From Bacilli bacterium (lineage in GTDB: Bacteria; Bacillota_I; Bacilli_A; RF39; UBA660), in NCBI GenBank assembly GCA_017527675.1, contig JAFXPU010000005.1, positions 1 through 50,942 of the forward strand: 50,942 nt of DNA, written 5' to 3'. Below, one piece after another: positions 25,168 through 33,940 of this stretch. The notes under the pieces were generated by a model. The model was not told where the DNA came from, did no database searches, and saw nothing but the letters and a program-made list of their open reading frames with translations. Position numbers and translations under genes: made by a program. Every line of letters starts with the position of its first letter. Within the stretch, counting starts at the first letter, position 1.

Positions 25168-26199
25168 ATGACAGTTGTGTCTATGAACAATTTATTAGAA
25201 GCTGGTGTTCATTTTGGTCATCAAACTAAAAGATGGAATCCAAAAATGAAAGAATACATCTTTACTTCAAGAGATGAAATTTATATCATTGATTTACAAA
25301 AAACTGCAAAGAAAATTGAAGAAGCTTATGTAGCTTTAAACAAAATTGCTGCTGAAGGTGGTAAAACAATTTTTGTTGGTACTAGAAAGCAAGCTCAAGA
25401 AGCTATTAAAGAAGAAGCTTTAAGAAGTGATTCTTATTATGTAACAGAAAGATGGTTAGGTGGTACATTAACTAACTTCAGAACTATTAGAAAAAGAGTT
25501 AGAAGATTAGAAGAAATCGAAAAGATGGAACAAGATGGTACTTTCGATTTATTACCTAAAAAAGAAGTTATTGGTTTAAAGAAAGAATATGCTAAATTAG
25601 ATAAATTATTATGTGGTATTCGTGCTATGGATAAATTACCACAAGCAATGTTTATCGTTGATCCACAAAAGGAAGAAATTGCTATTCGTGAAGCTCACAG
25701 ATTAAATATACCTGTATTTGGTATTGTTGATACTAACTGTGATCCAGATGTAGTTGATTATGTAATTCCTGCAAATGATGATGCTATTCGTGCTGTAAAA
25801 TTAATTACAGGTGTTATGGCTAATGCAATCGTTGAAGCTAATGGTGGAAAAATTGTTGACTACGTTAGTGGTAAAGCTGATGAAAATGGACAAGATATTA
25901 TGAAACGTGCTGTTGAATCAGTTAAAAGAAAAGAAGATAGAAAACCAATGAATAAACCATTTGATAAGAAAAATTTCAAAAACAATGATAAAAAAGAAGT
26001 AAAAGAAACTAAAGAAGAAAAAGTTGTTGAAGAAAAAGCTGAAGTTAAAAAAGAAGCAAAAACTGAAACTAAAAAAGCCGCAGTTAAAGAAGATTTAACT
26101 GGAAAAACAGTTGCTGAATTAAGAGAATTAGCTAAAGCTAAAGAAGTTAAAGGTTATTCAACAATGAAAAAAGCTGAATTATTAGATGCATTAAAATAA
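25168..26199 (+). CDS. rpsB: ribosomal protein S2 with a C-terminal SAP/Rho-N-like extension
   Basis: The start [20 protein letters not shown] and the blocks [10 protein letters not shown] and [17 protein letters not shown] identify S2 of the 30S subunit. The core ends near residue 250, the usual length. A Lys/Glu-rich linker follows, and the last 35 residues (about 309-343) read [20 protein letters not shown]...[11 protein letters not shown]. This helix-turn-helix pattern with a Gly in the turn resembles SAP or Rho N-terminal domains, which bind nucleic acid. The extension makes the protein about 90 residues longer than normal. It is the first gene of rpsB-tsf, behind AAAGGAGG. Confidence 0.96.
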   Translation: MTVVSMNNLLEAGVHFGHQTKRWNPKMKEYIFTSRDEIYIIDLQKTAKKIEEAYVALNKIAAEGGKTIFVGTRKQAQEAIKEEALRSDSYYVTERWLGGTLTNFRTIRKRVRRLEEIEKMEQDGTFDLLPKKEVIGLKKEYAKLDKLLCGIRAMDKLPQAMFIVDPQKEEIAIREAHRLNIPVFGIVDTNCDPDVVDYVIPANDDAIRAVKLITGVMANAIVEANGGKIVDYVSGKADENGQDIMKRAVESVKRKEDRKPMNKPFDKKNFKNNDKKEVKETKEEKVVEEKAEVKKEAKTETKKAAVKEDLTGKTVAELRELAKAKEVKGYSTMKKAELLDALK

Positions 26200-26229
26200 T
26201 TTTGTATCTTAATTATATAGGAGGATAAA

Positions 26230-27108
26230 ATGATAAGTGCAAGCTTAGTAAAAGATTTAAGAGAAAAAACTGGAGCAGGAATGCTTGATTGTAAAAAAGC
26301 TTTAGAAGCTACTAATGGAAATATTGACGAAGCTATTGATTGGTTACGTGAAAAAGGTATTTCAAAGGCTGCTAAAAAAGCTGATCGTATAGCTGCTGAA
26401 GGTGTTGCTGCCATTAAAATAGATGGTAATACTGCTGCTGTAGCTGAAGTTAATTCAGAAACTGACTTTGTTGCTAAAAATGATGAGTTCAAAGCTTTAG
26501 TTGATGAAATATTAAATGCTATTTTAGCTAATGATGTTAAAACTAATGAAGATGTTTTAGCTGCTAAATCTTCAGATGGTTCTACTATTGAAGAATTAAT
26601 TATTGCTAAAACTGCTAAAATTGGTGAAAAATTAAGTTTTAGAAGATTTGCAAAAGTTACTAAAAATGATAATGAAGCATTTGGTGACTATATTCATATG
26701 GGTGGAAAAATTGCTGTATTAACAGTTCTTGCAAATACTGATAGTACTGTTGCTAAAGATGTTGCTTTACATGCTGCAGCAATGCGTCCTATTTATGTTA
26801 AATCTTCAGAAGTTCCAACAGATGTACTTGAAAAAGAAAAATCTGTTCAACGTGAACTTTTAATCAATGAAGGTAAACCTGCCGATCGTATTGAAGGAAT
26901 CTTAGTTGGTAAAATGAATAAATATTATGAAGATGTTTGTTTAGAAAACCAAATCTTTGTTAAAGCTGAAAACAAAGAAACAGTTGCTAAATACGTTGAA
27001 TCAAAAGGTGGTTCTATCGTTTCTATGGTTCGTTTTGAAGTAGGCGAAGGTATGGAAAAGAGAGAAGAAAATTTTGCTGAAGAAGTAGCAAAACAAATGA
27101 ATATGTAA
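26230..27108 (+). CDS. tsf: elongation factor Ts
   Basis: EF-Ts reloads EF-Tu with GTP. The 292 residues begin with the UBA-like domain (LVKDLREKTGAGMLDCKKAL) and continue with NSETDFVAKNDEF and the core domain with HIGGK-type HMGGKIAVL. The length is typical. It follows rpsB after 30 bases with AGGAGG, the conserved order, and ends at a strong terminator. Confidence 0.97.
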   Translation: MISASLVKDLREKTGAGMLDCKKALEATNGNIDEAIDWLREKGISKAAKKADRIAAEGVAAIKIDGNTAAVAEVNSETDFVAKNDEFKALVDEILNAILANDVKTNEDVLAAKSSDGSTIEELIIAKTAKIGEKLSFRRFAKVTKNDNEAFGDYIHMGGKIAVLTVLANTDSTVAKDVALHAAAMRPIYVKSSEVPTDVLEKEKSVQRELLINEGKPADRIEGILVGKMNKYYEDVCLENQIFVKAENKETVAKYVESKGGSIVSMVRFEVGEGMEKREENFAEEVAKQMNM

Positions 27109-27132
27109 AAAGGTTTTAAAAACCTTTTTTTT
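27107..27132 (+). terminator. terminator of rpsB-tsf
   Basis: AAAAAGGTTT and AAACCTTTTT pair, followed by a T run. Confidence 0.8.
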
Positions 27133-27133
27133 G

Positions 27134-27142
27134 TGTTAAAAT
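27134..27142 (+). promoter_or_regulatory. extended -10 promoter
   Basis: TGT-TAAAAT, 15 bases before the start of the zinc-ribbon gene at 27158. Confidence 0.5.
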
Positions 27143-27157
27143 TAATATGGTGATGGT

Positions 27158-27499
27158 ATGAAAAAGAAAATACGTTGTAAAAACTGTGGAACAGTTATTA
27201 AAGATACAGATATGTCATGTCCAATATGTCATATGAAACCTGAAAGAACTGAAGAGGAAATAACAGAAGTAGAAGAAAAGATTATTCATAATGATAATAA
27301 AAATATTATTATGAAATTTGTTGTAGCATTTTTACTATTAGTTGGTATTGTTTTAACTTTTATTGGTTTTATGCATATGAAAGAAACAACATACTGTTCA
27401 AATAGTAGTTGTACAACTAAAAATTTATTTACGTTATTTTTAGGTCTTTCTTTAACAATAGCTAGTATAATTACTTTAGCAAGAACTTTAAAAAAATAA
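27158..27499 (+). CDS. zinc-ribbon protein with two membrane helices
   Basis: MKKKIRCKNCGTVIKDTDMSCPICHMKP forms a zinc ribbon with two CxxC pairs over the first 28 residues (the string is longer than usual because of the DTD insert). A Glu-rich linker follows, then two membrane helices (about 50-70 and 90-108). Two further Cys lie between the helices (YCSNSSCTTK). The function is unknown. It is a single gene with its own promoter and terminator. Confidence 0.7.
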   Translation: MKKKIRCKNCGTVIKDTDMSCPICHMKPERTEEEITEVEEKIIHNDNKNIIMKFVVAFLLLVGIVLTFIGFMHMKETTYCSNSSCTTKNLFTLFLGLSLTIASIITLARTLKK

Positions 27500-27500
27500 A

Positions 27501-27524
27501 AAAGAAATTAATATTTCTTTTTTT
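27501..27524. terminator. bidirectional terminator
   Basis: AAAGAAAT, loop TAAT, ATTTCTTT between A and T runs, shared by the zinc-ribbon gene and the convergent tspO-like gene. Confidence 0.75.
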
Positions 27525-27954
27525 AATTTAAATTATAAACATTTATTGATAGAATAGTAGCAAATATTAGCCATAATACATATGGTATTTGTAAATATGC
27601 TGCTATTTTATTCTTCTTGAAGTATTCAACAACCATTAAAACGACTAATACTAATAATATTATTAACCATATAATAGCAAGTAAATACCATTTTAAAGTA
27701 AAGAAGATAAATGGCCATATTAAATTAACTATTAACTGTGGAATATAATATTTATTTTTATTACCATCTTTAGTAAATAAATAGTTAGATACTCCCATTA
27801 AAGTATATAGTATTGACCATGCAATAGGAAAAACAATATTAGGTGGTGTAATATCAGGTTTTATATAGTTATCATAATTTCCACCTAAACCTGATAGTAA
27901 TCCAACGATTGTTCCAAGTATTAATGGTATAGCTATATTTTTAAAAAGTTTCAT
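27523..27954 (-). CDS. tspO: TspO/MBR-family membrane protein
   Basis: The 143 residues have five membrane helices and the Trp/Pro-rich pattern of TspO: KPDITPPNIVFPIAWSILYT, NLIWPFIFF and a late PYVLWLIFATILS. TspO proteins bind porphyrins and other hydrophobic ligands and are tied to stress control; the true role in Firmicutes is unsettled. The start follows AAAATGGTGATAAA on the minus strand. Confidence 0.9.
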   Translation of the reverse strand: MKLFKNIAIPLILGTIVGLLSGLGGNYDNYIKPDITPPNIVFPIAWSILYTLMGVSNYLFTKDGNKNKYYIPQLIVNLIWPFIFFTLKWYLLAIIWLIILLVLVVLMVVEYFKKNKIAAYLQIPYVLWLIFATILSINVYNLN

Positions 27955-28060
27955 TTTATCACCATTAAATAGTATGTCAAATAATTAAAAAATAAAACAT
28001 AAATATTTAACTTAATTTTAAAATATTGTATAATTAATAAAGAGTAGAAAGAGGGATTAT

Positions 28061-28810
28061 ATGAAATTAGAAGGAAAAGTTGCTATTATTACAGGTTCTT
28101 CTTCTGGTATTGGTCTTGCTATTGCTAAAGCATATGCAAAAGAAAAAGCTAAAATAGCTGTTTGTGGTATTAATACTGAAGAGATAAAAAAAGCTTGTGT
28201 AGAAATAGATAAAGAATATCCTGGTACTGAAATAATTGGAGTAAATGTGGACATTAGTAAAACTGAAGCAGTAAAAAGAATGGTATCAGCTGTTATTAAT
28301 AAATGGGGTAAAATTGATATTTTAGTTAATAATGCTGGTATTTGCCAATCTAAAGCTTTAGTTGATACAACTGATGATGATTTTTATAATGTTTTTAATG
28401 TAAATGCTTTTGGTGCATTTAGATGTACAAGGGAAGTTGTTAAGCATATGATTAATAATAATGGTGGAGTTATTATTAACACAAGTTCTGTTGTCAGTAT
28501 TTATGGTAGTGCATATTCAACATCATATGCTTCATCTAAGTTTGCTATTAATGGTTTAACTAAATCATGGGCCAAGGAATTAGGCGCTTATAATATTCGT
28601 GTTAATGCTGTTGCTCCAGGTGCTGTTGCAACACCTATGGTTGATGATATGTGTGACGAATCAAGTCAAAGTGCTTTAGCTGAAGGATCTATTTTTAAAC
28701 GTATTGCTAAACCAGAAGAATTAGCAGGTATATATGTTTATTTAGCATCCGATGATGCAAGCTTTACAACTGGTGCAATTATTCAAGTAGATGGTGGCTT
28801 AATGACATAA
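28061..28810 (+). CDS. short-chain dehydrogenase/reductase
   Basis: The 249 residues form one SDR domain. The cofactor motif is ITGSSSGIGLAIAKAYA, then NNAG, the catalytic Ser region INTSSVVSIYG and the YxxxK pair in SYASSKFAINGL; GAIIQVDGGLMT closes it as in FabG-like enzymes. It would oxidise or reduce an alcohol or ketone with NAD(P)H. The nearest guess is a 3-oxoacyl reductase or sugar/alcohol dehydrogenase, but no fatty-acid genes are near. It follows AGAGGGAT and is a single-gene unit. Confidence 0.9.
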   Translation: MKLEGKVAIITGSSSGIGLAIAKAYAKEKAKIAVCGINTEEIKKACVEIDKEYPGTEIIGVNVDISKTEAVKRMVSAVINKWGKIDILVNNAGICQSKALVDTTDDDFYNVFNVNAFGAFRCTREVVKHMINNNGGVIINTSSVVSIYGSAYSTSYASSKFAINGLTKSWAKELGAYNIRVNAVAPGAVATPMVDDMCDESSQSALAEGSIFKRIAKPEELAGIYVYLASDDASFTTGAIIQVDGGLMT

Positions 28811-28838
28811 AAAAATCTTACAAAGTAAGATTTTTTTT
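28811..28838. terminator. bidirectional terminator
   Basis: AAAAATCTTAC, loop AAA, GTAAGATTTTT. It serves the SDR gene and the convergent VTT-family gene. Confidence 0.8.
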
Positions 28839-29415
28839 ATACATCAAATTTCTTTTCTAATATTTTTGAAATTATATAAAAAATTATCAAGAATATTACA
28901 ATAGTTGTAATAGTTTTAATATCTGTAAAACTTTCAAGTAAACTTTTTCCTATAAAGCCCCAGAAGTATACTAAAAATATTTTAGATACTATTATTGATA
29001 TTATAAATTTTCTTTTAGGTAATTTAGTTAAACCTGCAACTATATTAATTAAAAAAGCTGGTGTAAAAGGAATAGATGATATAACAGTTAGTCTTGATAG
29101 ACTAACATTTTTTATTGTATTAGTTAATGAATCTATTTTAAATCTTTTATTAGATAATATTTTTTTTATCGGTTTTGTTTCAGCAAGATAATAAAATATC
29201 ATATATGAAGCTAGACAACCAAAGATGGTAGCTATATAAGATATAATAAATCCAGCTACATTACCGAAGGCTATTAGATTTAATGCAATTGGTACAGCAA
29301 GGGGTACAATAGGGAAGATTGATTCAATAAAAACGATTAAAAAACCAACTGGATAACCACCTGATTGCAAGAAAAGAGTCGTCTTATCAACAATCTTGTT
29401 AATTGCATCTTGCAC
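28837..29415 (-). CDS. VTT/DedA-family membrane protein, GTG start
   Basis: The 192 residues have five or six membrane helices with the VTT (SNARE-associated Golgi) pattern: GGYPVGFLIVFIESIFPIVP near the N-terminus and SSIPFTPAFLINIVAGLTKL in the middle. Members of this superfamily (DedA, TVP38) move lipids such as undecaprenyl phosphate or phosphatidylethanolamine across the membrane. GTG 29415 is chosen because GAAGGTG precedes it by six bases; the frame extends 13 codons upstream but without a ribosome-binding site and across the probable -10 box. Confidence 0.8.
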   Translation of the reverse strand: MQDAINKIVDKTTLFLQSGGYPVGFLIVFIESIFPIVPLAVPIALNLIAFGNVAGFIISYIATIFGCLASYMIFYYLAETKPIKKILSNKRFKIDSLTNTIKNVSLSRLTVISSIPFTPAFLINIVAGLTKLPKRKFIISIIVSKIFLVYFWGFIGKSLLESFTDIKTITTIVIFLIIFYIISKILEKKFDV

Positions 29416-29450
29416 AAAAATCACCTTCAAAAAAAGTATATCATATTTAG

Positions 29451-29476
29451 ACAAAATAAAAAAGGCATAAGCCTTT
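29451..29476 (-). terminator. terminator of the membrane-protein gene at 29475
   Basis: On the minus strand AAAGGC, loop TTAT, GCCTTT, followed by a T-rich tract. Confidence 0.75.
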
Positions 29477-30077
29477 AAATTATTTTAAAATATATTAAGG
29501 TATTAAATGCAATTGTTCCAACTATTAATAAGTAGTTTAGAATAGTAAAGAATGTTGGTTTTTTAACAATTGTCATTAAACAATAGTTAAATACTAATAG
29601 AATTAATAATGCACCATCAATTATTAAATATAAGTCTTTCTCCAAATATTTAGTATTAATAATAGCATAAACAAATAAACCAATAAAGACTATGATAACT
29701 AAACTAATTAAAACTGTGTTAAAGATATTTTTATGTTCTTTTTCTTCTTTAAAATCACTATCATTAATATCTTCTAATTCATCTTCCTTACTTAAATCAG
29801 CATTCATTAATTCTTTTACTTCATCTTCAGTTATTTCGACTGTTTTATTTTCAGCTATTTGAGATGCTAAATCTTCAGTTTCAAATTCCATAGAATCTTC
29901 AAGTTTTTTTACCTCAAATTCTTCAGTTAAATCTTCTTTTTCTTTTTTATGTTTTTTTCTTTCCTTGCGACTCATTAAATCAGTAAATGAAGCAGTATCT
30001 TCTAGGTCATTTTTTTTAATAATTGATAAATCTACTTCTTCTTCAATCATTTTACTTTTTTTACGATCTTTTTTCAT
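29475..30077 (-). CDS. unknown protein: charged cytoplasmic domain and three membrane helices
   Basis: Residues 1-115 are highly charged (many Lys and Glu: SRKERKKHKKEKEDL) and probably disordered. Three membrane helices follow at about 119-140, 148-170 and 176-197. No family is recognised. It starts behind GGTGGTAAG and is divergent from the glycosyltransferase pair, from which it is separated by about 110 bases carrying promoters on both strands. Confidence 0.6.
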   Translation of the reverse strand: MKKDRKKSKMIEEEVDLSIIKKNDLEDTASFTDLMSRKERKKHKKEKEDLTEEFEVKKLEDSMEFETEDLASQIAENKTVEITEDEVKELMNADLSKEDELEDINDSDFKEEKEHKNIFNTVLISLVIIVFIGLFVYAIINTKYLEKDLYLIIDGALLILLVFNYCLMTIVKKPTFFTILNYLLIVGTIAFNTLIYFKII

Positions 30078-30151
30078 CTTACCACCAACTAAATTATAAC
30101 AAAAAAATATAAATAAATAAACTATATTTTTTGTTTTTTCACCTTAATATG

Positions 30152-30160
30152 TGATATAAT
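30152..30160 (+). promoter_or_regulatory. extended -10 promoter
   Basis: TGA-TATAAT, 27 bases before the Alg14-like start. Confidence 0.5.
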
Positions 30161-30187
30161 AAATATAGTTTGAAAATGGGTGATAAT

Positions 30188-30652
30188 ATGAAGGTTTTAT
30201 TTATTTCATCAACTGGTGGACATTTAAATGAATTATTACAATTAAAGAGTTTATTTTCTAAATATGATTCATATTTAGTAACTGAAAAAACTAAGTCCAC
30301 AGAAGGTTTAAAAAAGAAATATAATAATGTCTACTATTTAATATATGGTACTAAACAACATCTATTTTCATACATATTTAAGTTTATAGGAAATATCTTT
30401 AAATCATTTTATTTATATTTTAAGATTAGACCAAAAGTTATTGTAACAACTGGTACACATACAGCTGTACCAATGTGTTATATTGGTAAATTATTTAGAT
30501 CTAAAATAATATTTATTGAAACTTTTGCTAATCGAAAGTCTAAAACTGTGGCTGGAAAGATGATTTATCCAATAGCAGATGAATTTATAGTACAATGGGA
30601 AAGTATGTTAGATTTATACCCAAAAGCTAAGTTTGGAGGTTGGATATATTGA
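30188..30652 (+). CDS. Alg14/PssD-like glycosyltransferase subunit
   Basis: The 154 residues open with KVLFISSTGGHLNELLQLK and contain VTTGTHTAVPMCYIGKLF and IIFIETFANRKSKT, the pattern of Alg14-type proteins (CpsF/PssD). These anchor the Alg13-like catalytic partner at the membrane, and the pair adds a sugar from a nucleotide sugar to a lipid-linked acceptor in capsule or glycan synthesis. ATG 30188 follows GGGTGATAAT. The gene overlaps its partner by four bases. No other polysaccharide genes lie nearby. Confidence 0.88.
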   Translation: MKVLFISSTGGHLNELLQLKSLFSKYDSYLVTEKTKSTEGLKKKYNNVYYLIYGTKQHLFSYIFKFIGNIFKSFYLYFKIRPKVIVTTGTHTAVPMCYIGKLFRSKIIFIETFANRKSKTVAGKMIYPIADEFIVQWESMLDLYPKAKFGGWIY

Positions 30653-31128
30653 TACTTGTAACCTTAGGAACTCAAGATAAGAAGTTTTATCGTATTCTTC
30701 GTGAATTAGATCGTTTAATTGAAGCTGGTAAAATAAAGGATAAAGTTGTTGTTCAAGCTGGTGATTCAGCTGATTATGAGTCCAAAAATATGGAAATATT
30801 TGATTTGATTCCGATGGATGATTTTAATAAATTAATGAATAAATGTGATTTGCTTATTACTCACGGAGGAGTAGGTTCAATTATTGATGGTTTAAAAAGA
30901 AATAAAAAAATTATTGCTATTGCTCGTTTATCAAAATATAATGAACATCATAATGATCATCAATTGCAAATTGTTGAGAATTTTTCTAATGCAGGTTATA
31001 TTTTAAATTTAAGGGATATATCTCATTTAGAGAAAATGATTGAAAAAACTAAAACATTTAAACCTAAAAAATATGTTAGTAATACAGATAATATGGTTAA
31101 ATTAGTTGATGATTTAATCAAATCTTAA
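30649..31128 (+). CDS. Alg13/PssE-like glycosyltransferase subunit, TTG start
   Basis: The 159 residues start MILVTLGTQDKKFYRILREL, the Alg13/PssE signature, and hold the UDP-sugar site ITHGGVGSIIDGLKRNKKII, as in MurG-like GT-B enzymes. TTG 30649 overlaps the TGA of the Alg14-like gene, and GGAGG lies nine bases before it. Together the two genes encode one split glycosyltransferase. The pair is followed by hisS after 12 bases. Confidence 0.88.
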   Translation: MILVTLGTQDKKFYRILRELDRLIEAGKIKDKVVVQAGDSADYESKNMEIFDLIPMDDFNKLMNKCDLLITHGGVGSIIDGLKRNKKIIAIARLSKYNEHHNDHQLQIVENFSNAGYILNLRDISHLEKMIEKTKTFKPKKYVSNTDNMVKLVDDLIKS

Positions 31129-31140
31129 GGAGGATTATAT

Positions 31141-32454
31141 ATGATACAAAGACCAAAAGGAACGTATGATGTCTATGGTGAATATGGTAAAAAAATATTA
31201 TATTTACAAAGATTATTAGAAAATTTAATGGAGGCTTATAATTATGAGTATTTTCGTACTCCTATATTTGAGGCAACAGAATTATTTCATAGAGGAGTAG
31301 GAGATACAACTGATATTGTAACTAAAGAAACTTATGATTTTACTGATCGTGGTAATCGTGAAAATACTTTGCGTCCAGAAGGTACAGCAGGTATTGTACG
31401 TAGTTTTATTGAAAATAAAATGTATGGTAATCATTCTGTACCAGTTAAAGCATGGTATTTTGGACCTAACTTTAGATATGAAAGACCACAATCTGGTAGA
31501 TTTCGTGAATTCTATCAATTTGGTGTCGAAGTATTAGGAACTCAATCACCAGCAGCTGATGCTGAAGTAATATCTATACCAGTTAATTTATATAAAATAT
31601 TAGGATTAAAAGGTATTAAAGTTAATATTAATTCCCTTGGTGATACTGAATCAAGAAATAAGTATCGTGAGGCTTTAAAAGAATATTTTAAACCACATTT
31701 AGATGATTTATGTGAAGATTGTCGTGCGCGTTTTGAAAAGAATCCGCTAAGAATCCTTGATTGTAAGGTTGATAATAATAAGGATTATTTTAAAAATGCT
31801 CCTAAGACAATTGATTGTTTAAATGAAGAATCTTTAAAATATTTTGAAGATGTTAAAAAATACTTAGCTGCTATGAATATTGATTATGTTGTTAATCCAT
31901 CTGTTGTTCGTGGATTAGATTACTATTCACATACAGTATTTGAGGTTGAAGCTTCTGTTGAAGGTTTTGGTGCTCAAAATGTTTTATGTGGTGGTGGAAG
32001 ATATGATAAACTTGTTGAGATGATTGATGGACCAGCAACACCTGGTGTTGGTTTTGCTTTAGGACTTGAAAGATTATTAACTGCTTTAGAATATGAAAAA
32101 ATTGAATTACCAATTAATGATACATTAGATTGTTATATAGCTCCAATGAGTGATGTTAATTTAACTTATTCTTTAACTATTTTAAATGCTTTAAGATTAT
32201 CTGGCTTTAGAGCTGATATTGATTATAATTCTCGTAATTTGAAATCTAATTTTAAACAAGCTGATCGTTTAAATAGTTTATTTGTTATTATTATTGGTGA
32301 AGATGAAGAAAAAACTAATGTCTTAACTGTTAAGAATAATAAAACTAAAGAAGAGTATAAAGTCGAATTAAATGATTTAGTCTTTTTCTTAGATGAAAAT
32401 TTAAATGGTGGATGCGATTGTGATGACGATTGTCATTGCCATGAACATGAATAA
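31141..32454 (+). CDS. hisS: histidyl-tRNA synthetase with a Cys/His-rich tail
   Basis: HisRS charges tRNA-His. The 437 residues show class II motif 2 (FRYERPQSGRFREFYQFG), the HisA motifs GLDYYSHTVFEV and GGGRYDKLVEM, and motif 3 (GVGFALGLERL). The C-terminal anticodon domain runs to about residue 420. The last 14 residues, CDCDDDCHCHEHE and its lead-in, hold four Cys and three His and form a likely metal-binding tail not part of the normal enzyme. The gene follows AAGGAGG in the glycosyltransferase operon. aspS, the usual neighbour in Firmicutes, is absent. Confidence 0.95.
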   Translation: MIQRPKGTYDVYGEYGKKILYLQRLLENLMEAYNYEYFRTPIFEATELFHRGVGDTTDIVTKETYDFTDRGNRENTLRPEGTAGIVRSFIENKMYGNHSVPVKAWYFGPNFRYERPQSGRFREFYQFGVEVLGTQSPAADAEVISIPVNLYKILGLKGIKVNINSLGDTESRNKYREALKEYFKPHLDDLCEDCRARFEKNPLRILDCKVDNNKDYFKNAPKTIDCLNEESLKYFEDVKKYLAAMNIDYVVNPSVVRGLDYYSHTVFEVEASVEGFGAQNVLCGGGRYDKLVEMIDGPATPGVGFALGLERLLTALEYEKIELPINDTLDCYIAPMSDVNLTYSLTILNALRLSGFRADIDYNSRNLKSNFKQADRLNSLFVIIIGEDEEKTNVLTVKNNKTKEEYKVELNDLVFFLDENLNGGCDCDDDCHCHEHE

Positions 32455-32488
32455 AAAACTTGCAAAAATATGAAATTTTTGATAAAAT

Positions 32489-32494
32489 TATAAT
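32489..32494 (+). promoter_or_regulatory. -10 box of the gene at 32517
   Basis: TATAAT, 22 bases before the ATG; the -35 is unclear. Confidence 0.4.
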
Positions 32495-32516
32495 GTTATG
32501 ATAGGTGGGTGATAAT

Positions 32517-33134
32517 ATGGGACTTATGAATATGTTTTCAAAGAAAAAAGACAATAATAAAGTTGAGCAACAAGTAGTTGAAGATTATTATACTCCTGTA
32601 GTTGAACCTGTTGGAGAGTTACCAGTTAGTAATGGTGAACACATTTCTAAATTTATGGATAATCCGATAGATATCAATAACACTAGTAATGTTCAAAACT
32701 CAATTATATTTGATGATGAAAAACCATCACAAATACTAACAACTGAACAAAAGGAACTTGCAGATAATGGTTTTTATTTAACTATGCCAAGTTATCAAGA
32801 ACCAGCTGTTAATCCAACTACTAGTTTATTTGCTAATGCAAATACTAATAATGAAATATATCAAAGTAATCCTGATTCATATAGCGCTTTAGATGATGAA
32901 TTACCATATGAAGATGATGAAGATGTATTTAATAATTCTATTGATGGTTCATATAGTTCAGTTTCAGGACAATCATATGATGATAATAGAGTAAATGAAC
33001 ATAAATTTTTCTCAACATCTGTTGATGAAATTGATAATTATAAAAATCAATTAAATCAAGATGGAAGAGATAAAACAAAAATAATAGGAGATTCTAGCAT
33101 ATTTAATATTGGTAGAATAGATGATAATAAATAA
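32517..33134 (+). CDS. acidic low-complexity protein of unknown function
   Basis: The 205 residues are rich in Asn, Asp, Ser and Glu and look largely disordered; the start is MGLMNMFSKKKDNNKVEQQV. A short motif KTKIIGDSSIFNIGRID near the C-terminus looks ordered and might be a docking peptide. ATG 32517 follows AGGTGGGTGATAAT; a GTG codon at 32505 lies inside that site. It is two bases from the Tim44-like gene, so the two are probably partners. Confidence 0.6.
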   Translation: MGLMNMFSKKKDNNKVEQQVVEDYYTPVVEPVGELPVSNGEHISKFMDNPIDINNTSNVQNSIIFDDEKPSQILTTEQKELADNGFYLTMPSYQEPAVNPTTSLFANANTNNEIYQSNPDSYSALDDELPYEDDEDVFNNSIDGSYSSVSGQSYDDNRVNEHKFFSTSVDEIDNYKNQLNQDGRDKTKIIGDSSIFNIGRIDDNK

Positions 33135-33136
33135 TT

Positions 33137-33874
33137 ATGGGATTTTTAGAAATAGTTTTGATTATTGTATTATCAATTGTTGCTTTACTTATTTTTATAG
33201 CTTTAGCAGTATATTTTAAGATAAAAATAATGTTAAAAAAAGCTGGATTTAATGGCAATATATTAAATGAGATAAAAAAATCTTCTAATGAACTAAAAAA
33301 TAGTGAAAAAAGTATATCTGGTATGACAAGATTACTTGAACCATCTATTATAAGAGATTTTAAAGAATTTAATAAAGAAGAATTATATACCAGAACGGAA
33401 AAGAATCTAAGAACAATTTTTAGTGCTTTAGAAAATAGTTCTATGGATGGTTTTAGTGATATGCCACTTTTATATGATATAGTTAAAAAAGAAATAGAAG
33501 ATTATAACAATGATCATATACAAGTTGAATATAATGATATAGTATTTAATAATTTTGCTATTAAAAGTTATAAAAAAGAACAAGCTGAGGCTATTATTGA
33601 AATAGCCGTATCACTTAGATATACATATAAGAAATATCAAGATGGTAGACTTGTTAAGAGTAAAGATAATTATCAAACAAGATATATAGTTAAGTTTATC
33701 TATATAATTGATGAGGAATTATTTACAAAGAGTAAAAAGGTATATGGCATAACCTGTCCTAATTGTGGAGCAGCTATTAAAACATTAGGTGATAAGAATT
33801 GTGCTTATTGTGGAGCTGTTATCAAGGATATTAATCTTAAGGCATGGTTTATGAGTTCATATAATGAGTATTAG
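33137..33874 (+). CDS. membrane-anchored Tim44-like protein with a C-terminal zinc ribbon
   Basis: Residues 1-30 form one membrane helix (FLEIVLIIVLSIVALLIFIA). Residues of about 70-205 fit the Tim44-like/NTF2-type fold seen in bacterial membrane proteins (LYTRTEKNLRTIFSALENSS ... NNFAIKSYKKEQAEAIIEI). The end CPNCGAAIKTLGDKNCAYCGAVI is a zinc ribbon. The same order returns in the genes at 43406 and 44455. The role is unknown; the fold often binds membranes or proteins. It has almost no ribosome-binding site of its own and relies on the gene two bases upstream. Confidence 0.7.
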   Translation: MGFLEIVLIIVLSIVALLIFIALAVYFKIKIMLKKAGFNGNILNEIKKSSNELKNSEKSISGMTRLLEPSIIRDFKEFNKEELYTRTEKNLRTIFSALENSSMDGFSDMPLLYDIVKKEIEDYNNDHIQVEYNDIVFNNFAIKSYKKEQAEAIIEIAVSLRYTYKKYQDGRLVKSKDNYQTRYIVKFIYIIDEELFTKSKKVYGITCPNCGAAIKTLGDKNCAYCGAVIKDINLKAWFMSSYNEY

Positions 33875-33940
33875 TTATAAAATAAGAAATTATTTTGTAT
33901 ATAAACCTGAAAAAAAATAGAATAGAAAGAAGGATGATTT

